Below are positions 1 through 5,589 of a stretch of 6,578 nucleotides of DNA, one piece after another. The stretch's first letter is position 1; every line of letters begins with the position of its first letter. The stretch spans positions 1 to 6,578 of the forward strand of contig JBAZJM010000259.1 of the NCBI GenBank assembly GCA_041651315.1, read 5' to 3'. A program made the position numbers and the translations under genes. The notes beneath the pieces were generated by a model. It saw only the letters and a list, made by a program, of their open reading frames with translations, was not told the DNA's origin and searched no databases. Origin of the DNA: CAITYL01 sp041651315 (lineage in GTDB: Bacteria; Verrucomicrobiota; Lentisphaeria; Oligosphaerales; CAITYL01).

Positions 1-2
1 AC

Positions 3-938
3 CACGGCACCAATTTTCCGGTCGGCAAGGTGGAATTTCTCGACTTGCATCCGATGTCTTTTTCCGAGTTCCTGGCCGCCACCGGAAATGAACGGTTGGC
101 CGAACTGCTGGTTGAAGGCGACTGGATGCTCATAACGTCGTTTAAGGCCAAATACCTCGAACTGCTCCGCCACTATTACTTCACCGGCGGCATGCCGGAG
201 GCGGTGCAATCCTTTGTCAGGCAGGGCGATTTTTCTCGGGTGCGGAGGATCCAACAGCAGCTCCTGGATGCCTATGACAATGACTTTTCCAAGCATGCGC
301 CCGTTGAAGCGGTGCCGCGTATCCGCATGGTATGGAACTCGATCCCCGGGCAACTGGCCCGGGAAAACCGCAAGTTTATTTACGGCAGCCTCAGGGCGGG
401 CGCGCGGGCCAAAGAATTTGAGCTTGCCATTCAGTGGTTGCGGGACTGCGGCCTCGTCCATCCGGTTGAGCGGATTACCAAGCCCGACATGCCGCTTTCG
501 GCCTATGCGGCCCATGGTTTCAAATTGTTCATGGTGGATGTCGGACTGCTGGGGGCCAAAAGCGGGCTTGACCCGAAAACGCTGCTGGACGGCAGCCGCG
601 TTTTTTCGGAATTCAAAGGCGCCTTGACGGAGCAATATGTGCAGCAACAACTTCGCGCGGAACTCGCCATTTCCCCCCATTATTGGTCGGCGGAGCGGGG
701 CGACGCGGAAGTTGACTTCGTCTTCCAAAACGGCATGAACGTCATTCCGCTGGAAGTGAAGGCGGCGGAGAATTTGCGCGCCAAAAGCCTGGCGGCTTAT
801 CGCGACAAATTTTCGCCAGCCGTCTCGGTTCGCACCTCCATGTCCGATTATCGCCGGGAACCGTGGCTCGTCAACCTGCCGCTCTACGCCATCGGGCAGC
901 TCCGACGGGAATGTGAAAGAGGCCTCCCGCCGACATAA
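3..938 (+). CDS. ATP-binding protein, AAA_14/DUF4143 family, 5'-truncated by window edge
   Basis: The reading frame is open from position 3, so the true start and the Walker A/B part of the ATPase lie upstream. The GTG at 30 is an internal valine codon, not a start: the bases before it encode HGTNFPVGK, which joins the family motif 'FPVGKVEFLDLxPMSFxEFL' typical of the end of the AAA_14 domain. The remainder matches the C-terminal DUF4143 part, which has a PD-(D/E)XK nuclease-like fold. Candidate fold residues are a Glu in 'ALTEQYV' (codon 630), the Asp of 'EVDF' (714) and the Glu and Lys of 'PLEVKA' (about 753-761), so the nuclease-like signature looks intact. The family is widespread, often present in many copies per genome, and its cellular role is poorly defined; whether it cuts DNA is unknown. 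The gene ends at a TAA, 126 bases before the regulator gene. I see no functional link to the sugar genes downstream and no hairpin-plus-T terminator after it. The family call is confident; the function is not. Confidence 0.9.
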   Translation, partial: HGTNFPVGKVEFLDLHPMSFSEFLAATGNERLAELLVEGDWMLITSFKAKYLELLRHYYFTGGMPEAVQSFVRQGDFSRVRRIQQQLLDAYDNDFSKHAPVEAVPRIRMVWNSIPGQLARENRKFIYGSLRAGARAKEFELAIQWLRDCGLVHPVERITKPDMPLSAYAAHGFKLFMVDVGLLGAKSGLDPKTLLDGSRVFSEFKGALTEQYVQQQLRAELAISPHYWSAERGDAEVDFVFQNGMNVIPLEVKAAENLRAKSLAAYRDKFSPAVSVRTSMSDYRREPWLVNLPLYAIGQLRRECERGLPPT

Positions 939-965
939 GGGCCATACACATCAACTGATACAAGA

Positions 966-993
966 TTGCCTATTGTAATACCTGTGGTATTGT
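966..993 (+). promoter_or_regulatory. Candidate sigma70-type promoter for the regulator gene
   Basis: TTGCCT at 966-971 (4 of 6 matches to TTGACA) is followed after 16 bases by TATTGT at 988-993 (4 of 6 matches to TATAAT). This would start transcription near position 1000 and leave a leader of about 65 bases before the regulator ATG. It lies in the AT-richer part of an otherwise GC-rich gap, and the palindrome at 977-991 fills its spacer and touches the -10 box. An alternative is TTGTAA (973-978) with TATGAA (998-1003), but its 19-base spacing is poorer. The boxes are only moderate matches, so the call is tentative. Confidence 0.4.
977..991. promoter_or_regulatory. Perfect 6-3-6 palindrome, candidate operator
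   Basis: AATACC, spacer TGT, then GGTATT: the two arms are exact reverse complements. The site sits between the candidate -35 and -10 boxes, the classic place for a repressor operator. The gene directly downstream encodes a GntR/LacI-type regulator, and such proteins commonly bind palindromes and control their own genes. A further GGTAT occurs at 996-1000, exactly ten bases (one helical turn) after the one at 986-990. Binding by the neighbouring regulator is an inference from position. Confidence 0.45.
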
Positions 994-1020
994 ACGGTAT
1001 GAAACGAGGCTTACCTTACC

Positions 1021-1058
1021 GTCAGCCTACCGCCTGAAAAGCGTCCGCCTACCGACCG
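1021..1058 (+). repeat. Imperfect 16-base direct repeat in the regulator leader
   Basis: The unit at 1021-1036 and the unit at 1043-1058 match at 13 of 16 positions and share the core GCCTACCG (1025-1032 and 1047-1054). They are 22 bases apart start to start, about two helical turns. They lie between the candidate promoter and the regulator ATG. They could be an additional protein-binding site or simply a small duplication; no coding role is visible because the regulator frame is closed by a stop at 1035-1037. Confidence 0.4.
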
Positions 1059-1064
1059 ATCACC

Positions 1065-2168
1065 ATGGAACTCCGCCACATGACCAAGACCGACGAGGTC
1101 GCCGGGAAACTGAACGCCGCCATCGCGTCGGGGGAATACGCGCATGGCAGCGCCCTGCCTTCGGAACGGGAGCTGATGGAGCAATTCGGCGTCTCCCGGG
1201 TCACCGTGCGGGCCGCCCTCAAAAAAGTCGGGAGCAACGGGAGTATCCGCCGCATCCACGGCAAAGGCTCCTTTGTGAACCACGACAAGGGCGGAGCAAG
1301 GCGGTCCGGAACCTCGACCGTCCATTTTGTCGCTCATGCCCACTCCGCTCCCGGGCAGCAGGATATCCTGGCGCTGACGCTCAGCAGCGAGATCTCCAAT
1401 CTGCTGGCGAAGACCAGCCGGGGCCTCCGGATCTGCTCCGCGAGAACCGGGGAGAATTGCGCGCAGACACTGTTGGACTCCTGCGGGGCGGAGGGGCTGT
1501 CCGGCGGCGTCATCGCCTATTCCTCGCTGATGGATGAAGCGGGCCTCGCCCTGCTGAAGGCCCATGGCGTGCCCTGTGTCACCCTGGGCCGGCTCCCGGC
1601 GAAAGGGCACTGCCCCTATGTGGAGACGGATCATCGGATGGGGGCGCGGCTGGCCGTCAGCCATCTGATTGAGCATGGGCACCGGCGGATCGCCCTGTTC
1701 GCGGGCCCGATCAGCGACTTCTCAATGGCTGAATTAATCCAGACGGGGTATGGCGAGGCGTTGGACGAGGCGCGCATCGCGTTCGACCCATCCCTGATCT
1801 ATGACGTTCCGATGTGGGACGATGCCGCCGCTTTTGAGGCCTGCGGCAACTGGCTCGACGCCAAGACCGGTGCCACGGCGTTCCTCTCGGCCGGCGGCAT
1901 CGCCACCATCGGGATCTGCCGGAAACTCGCCGAGCGCGGCCTGAAACTTCCGGACGACCTGGCGGCCGTCATGTACACGGACTTCCCATGGCTGCGCCCC
2001 GCGCTGCCGGTCCCGTTCACCGCCGTCTATGAGTACCTGAACTCGCTGGCAACCAATATGATCGGTCTCCTCGACGAGGTGAGGACCGGGGCCGCCGGCG
2101 CGGACTCCGCCCGGATCATCACCCCCGGCATGGTCAGGCGCCGCTCCTGCGGCTGTGCCGGGCAATAA
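1065..2168 (+). CDS. GntR/LacI hybrid transcriptional regulator (AraR-like architecture)
   Basis: This 367-residue protein is a predicted sugar-responsive cytoplasmic transcription factor. Residues about 6-75 form a GntR-type winged helix-turn-helix: 'LPSERELMEQFGVSRVTVRA' at 31-50 is the signature, followed by the wing 'RRIHGKGSF' (62-70). Residues about 85-365 resemble the LacI/GalR effector domain (periplasmic-binding-protein fold): 'VETDHRMGARLAVSHLIEHG' at 186-205, then 'HRRIALFAG', and a tail 'RRRSCGC' near the end. This domain order is that of Bacillus AraR, whose ligand is arabinose; the ligand here cannot be inferred. The first ATG after the in-frame stop (1035-1037) is at 1065 and has no clear Shine-Dalgarno. 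The ATG at 1080 (Met6) has a weak GGAA nine bases upstream and would still keep the whole DNA-binding domain, so the start is uncertain by five codons. The gene ends 49 bases before the secreted glycosidase, its likely target, and has candidate operator elements upstream that suggest autoregulation. GC is very high, with about 75% in the last full sequence line. Confidence 0.9.
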   Translation: MELRHMTKTDEVAGKLNAAIASGEYAHGSALPSERELMEQFGVSRVTVRAALKKVGSNGSIRRIHGKGSFVNHDKGGARRSGTSTVHFVAHAHSAPGQQDILALTLSSEISNLLAKTSRGLRICSARTGENCAQTLLDSCGAEGLSGGVIAYSSLMDEAGLALLKAHGVPCVTLGRLPAKGHCPYVETDHRMGARLAVSHLIEHGHRRIALFAGPISDFSMAELIQTGYGEALDEARIAFDPSLIYDVPMWDDAAAFEACGNWLDAKTGATAFLSAGGIATIGICRKLAERGLKLPDDLAAVMYTDFPWLRPALPVPFTAVYEYLNSLATNMIGLLDEVRTGAAGADSARIITPGMVRRRSCGCAGQ

Positions 2169-2180
2169 GACTGGGCTGGA

Positions 2181-2211
2181 TTGACAGGCAAACGTCTTTA
2201 AACATAAAGGA
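2181..2211 (+). promoter_or_regulatory. Upstream signals of the GH39-like gene: Shine-Dalgarno, TTGACA box, small inverted repeat
   Basis: AAAGGA at 2206-2211 is a good Shine-Dalgarno six bases before the ATG at 2218 and fixes that start. TTGACA at 2181-2186 is a perfect -35 consensus, with CATAAA (2203-2208) 16 bases on as a possible -10. However, that pairing would start transcription within a few bases of the ATG and make the Shine-Dalgarno useless, so a promoter here is doubtful and read-through from the regulator gene is likelier. CTTTA (2196-2200) and TAAAG (2205-2209) form an inverted repeat with a four-base loop overlapping the Shine-Dalgarno; it is AT-rich and probably weak. Confidence 0.45.
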
Positions 2212-2217
2212 TCAGAC

Positions 2218-4737
2218 ATGCCATCCCACGTGAAAAGCTTTCTCCTCGCGCTTTCGTTGATCATGGCCGCGGAAGCCCCCGCTCACGCCGCTGAGAAAAC
2301 CCTGGTGGGAGTGAACTTCGGCAGCCCGTCCTGGCGGGAACTCATGCCGAAAAACTGGGGCAACATCGCCATCGACGGCGATGTCGCGCGCCTCACTCCG
2401 CAGGCCGACATGCAGACGGCCTTGTTGCCGGTGCGGAAGGGAGATTGCATTACCGCCACCCTCGACGCCTCCTGCAAAGGGGTCGTGCCCTCCGGCAACG
2501 AAGTCATTTGGGCCACCATCCACTTATATGACAAGACGAAGTCAGAATATGCCCACCGGGACATCTGCCTGCTCCAAGGTGACAGCGACTGGAGGCTGTA
2601 CAAATGCAAGTTCATGCCCGATGAGCGTTGCGGTTTCATCAGTGTTGAACTCACCAATTTCGCGAAGGTGGGCCACGTGCTGTATCGCAATCTGAAGATT
2701 TCCCTTCGCGATGAGAGCGTCGAGCTGATTGGAGACAGCGGTTTCGAGGACGTCTTGGGAGCAAACCACTGGTTTTTCAAGCGCGACGGTGCCGATTGGG
2801 ATGGCCTGAAATGCTGGGAGGATTTGGGACGCGCCGACCTCGACACGAAGATCGTCGCGGCAGGGACGAAATCCCTCCGTCTCTCCGGCGGGGGGGTCAC
2901 CCTCGTGAGCAAGCCTTTTCCGTACGACGGGGAGAACCTGATCATCAGCGGCTGGCTCCGCTCCGACGGCATCACGCCCGGCAAGGGAAAGCCAAGTTGG
3001 GCCGGAGGCGCGGTCCAGCTTGTCGGGCTCAACGAAAAGGGCGTTGAGTTCTGCCATCGGGATTTGGAAATCCTGTTGGGCACAACCCCGTGGTGCTTCC
3101 GCCAAAACAAGATCACCTTTCCACGATCCGTTAAAAAGGTTCAGGTCAGTCTTAGGTTGTTTGACGGAGCCAAGGGGACGCTATGGCTGGACGAGGTCAG
3201 GCTTCGCAGTCAGTCGCCGGACAAGGCTCCGCCCCCGTTCAACAAGGACAAGGCCGAGGTGTCCATCGACTTCTCCAAGCCGGAGCCCAAGGACATCAAC
3301 TACAAGACCTGGGCCGGGGTGGACGCCTGCGCCTCCGGTTGGCTTACGCGTCCAGACGTCCAGCAATGTTTGCCGTACCTCAAGGCCGCCGGCTTCGAAT
3401 ACCTCCGGCTCCGGGAGATGAGCAACATGCTCGACATTTATCCCCGTGACGACAAGGATGGCAAACCGGTCTACACTTGGAACAAGTTCGACAAGCTTTT
3501 CGACCTGCTCGTCAATGACTACCATTTTGTCCCCGTCATAACCTTGGGAACCACGCCGCCGGCCCTGGACAGGCCCGGCTCCCGCGAATGCAACTGGGCC
3601 AACGGAACCGCCCCGTCCGACATGAAGAAATGGGGCGCTTTCACGGAGGCCATTTTCGAACACGTCATCCAGCGTTATGGCAAGGCGGAAGTCGGAAAAT
3701 GGCTATGGGAAATATGGAACGAGCCCTGCCTCCCCTCCAACTCGGGCGAATACATCGGCAATGTGGAAGATTTTGTCGCCATGGCAGAGGAGACCTATCT
3801 GGCGAAGGAGCGCGTGGACGCGAGGTACGGGACTCGGATCATGCTTGGCCTCACCAGCGGCAGTCCCGGAGCCAACGCGTACATTGTGAAACGTCTCAAG
3901 TCCATCGGGAAACTCTATTTGGTCGAGCACATCTCGTACCACAACTACGCCGGAGCTTCTGATTCCATTAGCATCATACCGAGCTTCATCGAGGAGGCCA
4001 GGACCTTCATGAAAGCCCTGTCGGGCCGCAAGGACTACCTTGTCGGCGAAACCGAATGGAACAGCACGGCGATGAGCGATACCCGCCCCGACACCGCTTG
4101 GAACGCCACGATGGCCGTCAAGATGGTCAGGGTCTACCTCGACTCCAAGCTTGACTACGCCACCTATTTCGCCCTCGTGGACCATCCCGAACAAAAATTG
4201 CCGCCGGCTCTCTTTGAGACAAATACCTTTGGTATGTTCACCCGGCCAAACGATTTCGAGAAGCACATCACCTACAAGCCCATCCCGAAACCGGTCTACA
4301 ACGCCTTCGTGTTCCTTAACGAGCTAAAGGGCGGCCGGCGCCTCCCCTTCGCCTCCAGCAATGATCCCGTCGACGGCATTGCGGTTTCCATGCCGGACGG
4401 CTCCATCCGCATGGTCCTCACCAGCTACGATGAGGATCTCTCGCGCCAGCCCTATGTCACCCAAGTCACTGTTACGGTGAAGGGGTTGCCGATGAACGCC
4501 AAGTATCGTAGTGCGCGCCTTTGGGCTGCGGATGAACACTACGGCAACAGCTATGGCGAATGGATCAAACTCGGGAGAACCCCCATCTCCGATGTCAAGG
4601 CCAACGAACAGATCCTCAAGGCATCGAAGTTTGGAGAGCTTGCTCCGCCCGGGGTATTCTTCAAGGACGGCACAGCCAAATTGACGTTGCCGCTTCCCGG
4701 CCCAGGGATCAGATTAATCGAACTGAAGCCGGAGTGA
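2218..4737 (+). CDS. Secreted GH39-like glycoside hydrolase with two N-terminal carbohydrate-binding-like modules
   Basis: This 839-residue predicted exported glycosidase has a signal peptide: MPSHVK, a hydrophobic stretch at 7-20, and a likely cut after AHA24. Residues about 30-163 and 167-330 are two beta-sandwich modules resembling CBM4/9/22-type domains; the second ends in the typical 'GTLWLDEVRL'. The catalytic part (about 345-690) resembles a (beta/alpha)8 barrel of clan GH-A, nearest to GH39. 'WEIWNEP' at 497-503 gives the acid/base Glu502. 'GETEWNS' at 610-616 gives the nucleophile candidate Glu613, matching the GH39 'TEFN' pattern; the following 'DTAWNATMAVKM' (625-636) resembles the DTAFNA segment of GH39 xylosidases. 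The C-terminal 150 residues look like the accessory beta-domain seen in GH39. Known GH39 activities include beta-xylosidase and alpha-L-iduronidase; I cannot choose between them, and a sister GH-A family is possible. The start is supported by AAAGGA at 2206-2211. The gene lies 49 bases after the regulator and 40 before the pilin-like gene, suggesting cotranscription and control by that regulator. Confidence 0.82.
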   Translation: MPSHVKSFLLALSLIMAAEAPAHAAEKTLVGVNFGSPSWRELMPKNWGNIAIDGDVARLTPQADMQTALLPVRKGDCITATLDASCKGVVPSGNEVIWATIHLYDKTKSEYAHRDICLLQGDSDWRLYKCKFMPDERCGFISVELTNFAKVGHVLYRNLKISLRDESVELIGDSGFEDVLGANHWFFKRDGADWDGLKCWEDLGRADLDTKIVAAGTKSLRLSGGGVTLVSKPFPYDGENLIISGWLRSDGITPGKGKPSWAGGAVQLVGLNEKGVEFCHRDLEILLGTTPWCFRQNKITFPRSVKKVQVSLRLFDGAKGTLWLDEVRLRSQSPDKAPPPFNKDKAEVSIDFSKPEPKDINYKTWAGVDACASGWLTRPDVQQCLPYLKAAGFEYLRLREMSNMLDIYPRDDKDGKPVYTWNKFDKLFDLLVNDYHFVPVITLGTTPPALDRPGSRECNWANGTAPSDMKKWGAFTEAIFEHVIQRYGKAEVGKWLWEIWNEPCLPSNSGEYIGNVEDFVAMAEETYLAKERVDARYGTRIMLGLTSGSPGANAYIVKRLKSIGKLYLVEHISYHNYAGASDSISIIPSFIEEARTFMKALSGRKDYLVGETEWNSTAMSDTRPDTAWNATMAVKMVRVYLDSKLDYATYFALVDHPEQKLPPALFETNTFGMFTRPNDFEKHITYKPIPKPVYNAFVFLNELKGGRRLPFASSNDPVDGIAVSMPDGSIRMVLTSYDEDLSRQPYVTQVTVTVKGLPMNAKYRSARLWAADEHYGNSYGEWIKLGRTPISDVKANEQILKASKFGELAPPGVFFKDGTAKLTLPLPGPGIRLIELKPE

Positions 4738-4777
4738 GGTCACGGGATCTCTAAAATATGACAGTTGGAGAACGGAA

Positions 4778-5527
4778 ATGAATCAGCGGAATTTTAAGTT
4801 CACCCTGATCGAACTCCTGGTGGTAATAGCCATCATCGCCATTCTGGCGTCGATGCTGTTGCCGGCGTTATCTGGCGCCAAAGAACGCGCCAAGAGCATC
4901 AAATGCGCCTCCAACCTCAAAAATTTCGGCCTCGCCGACGTCCTGTACAGTAATGATTACAACGGTGATATCGTTCCTTTGTGCGATTACGCGAGCGTGG
5001 GATACGCAGAGTCATTTTATTGGTTCAACCTTCCGGAATGGGCCGGCTTAGTGGCCGGAAAAGAGAGAACCGGTAATAATATTTTTCTTCCGGCTGGTTT
5101 GCTTTGCCCATCGTCCCCGGCGCCCCATGACGGTAAAACCATTACCAGTAATTTTTACTCGCGAAACTCGCAATATACGTTCAACACATATTGGACCGAC
5201 TTTTGGCATCAGGCGATAAAGATACAAACGATAGGGCGTCCCAGCGATAAGTTGGACCTTCTTGACGGAATCCATTGTGCCGGCGTTTCCGACGTGCAAG
5301 ACGCCGCCTTTTCCGTTAGTTATCCGACCCGTCAACCCGCCAACTGGGGCTGGGATTACAGCGGCGGTATGCCAACCGGGACGGTCGCCTACTATCATTC
5401 GTTAAAACTGAATGCGGTGCTGTGGGACGGGCATGTACAGCAGAGTTTAACAAGTTCCGACCTGGGGGCGGGAAATGACATCCTTTCCCTAATTTCGAGA
5501 AAACGTTGGTGGTTGTGCGAGCAATAA
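4778..5527 (+). CDS. Prepilin-type N-terminal cleavage/methylation protein with H-X9-DG motif
   Basis: This 249-residue type IV pilin-like/pseudopilin-like protein has a short charged leader MNQRNFK followed by the classic 'FTLIELLVVIAIIAILASML' helix (8-27). Glu12 is the +5 glutamate and Phe8 the residue expected to be methylated after cleavage. The -1 position is Lys7 rather than the usual Gly, a variant I recall as common in Lentisphaerota and relatives. Residues 30-60 continue as an amphipathic helix ('GAKERAKSIKCASNLK'). Near the C-terminus, His207, nine residues, then Asp217-Gly218 form an exact H-X9-DG motif, with Asn212 between. Such proteins are very numerous in planctomycetes and Lentisphaerota; their function is unknown, and a true pilus is not implied. 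GGAG at 4767-4770, seven bases before the ATG, supports the start. The gene sits between two glycosidase genes. GC over 4921-5220 is 143 of 300 (48%), versus about 60-75% in sampled lines of neighbouring genes. TAAAAT (4752-4757) resembles a -10 box but has no matching -35. Confidence 0.92.
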   Translation: MNQRNFKFTLIELLVVIAIIAILASMLLPALSGAKERAKSIKCASNLKNFGLADVLYSNDYNGDIVPLCDYASVGYAESFYWFNLPEWAGLVAGKERTGNNIFLPAGLLCPSSPAPHDGKTITSNFYSRNSQYTFNTYWTDFWHQAIKIQTIGRPSDKLDLLDGIHCAGVSDVQDAAFSVSYPTRQPANWGWDYSGGMPTGTVAYYHSLKLNAVLWDGHVQQSLTSSDLGAGNDILSLISRKRWWLCEQ

Positions 5528-5574
5528 ATGCGCTTGCCTGATGGATGTTCCGGCCGAGGCTGCGGCGATCAAAA

Positions 5575-5580
5575 AAGGGA
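5575..5580 (+). promoter_or_regulatory. Shine-Dalgarno that sets the GH20-like start
   Basis: AAGGGA lies nine bases before the ATG at 5590, and AAGGA at 5582-5586 lies only three bases before it. The next in-frame ATG, at 5617, has AAGG just two bases upstream, which is too close, so 5590 is preferred. The rest of the 62-base gap (5528-5589) holds a four-base GCCG/CGGC stem without a following T run; no terminator or promoter is evident. Confidence 0.5.
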
Positions 5581-5589
5581 CAAGGAAAA

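Noticed and set aside
30..938. GTG at 30 as the true start of the ATPase gene
   Set aside because: The frame is open to the window edge and the upstream codons complete a conserved family motif, so the gene is truncated rather than starting here.
1011..1682. Minus-strand open frame of 223 codons spanning the regulator promoter and N-terminus
   Set aside because: The translation is low-complexity, Gly/Arg/Pro-rich and without motifs, and it is opposite to the well-supported GntR domain.
2542..4266. Several minus-strand open frames opposite the GH39-like gene (2542-3105, 3181-3663, 3703-4266)
   Set aside because: All are shadows of a single continuous coding sequence with signal peptide and catalytic motifs; none has a recognisable domain or ribosome-binding site.
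4752..4757. TAAAAT as a -10 box for a separate pilin promoter
   Set aside because: The region 15-19 bases upstream has no -35-like sequence, so the match is left as chance.
5549..5577. Possible terminator between the pilin-like and GH20-like genes
   Set aside because: The stem is only GCCG/CGGC with a six-base loop, and it is followed by A residues rather than a T run on the transcribed strand.
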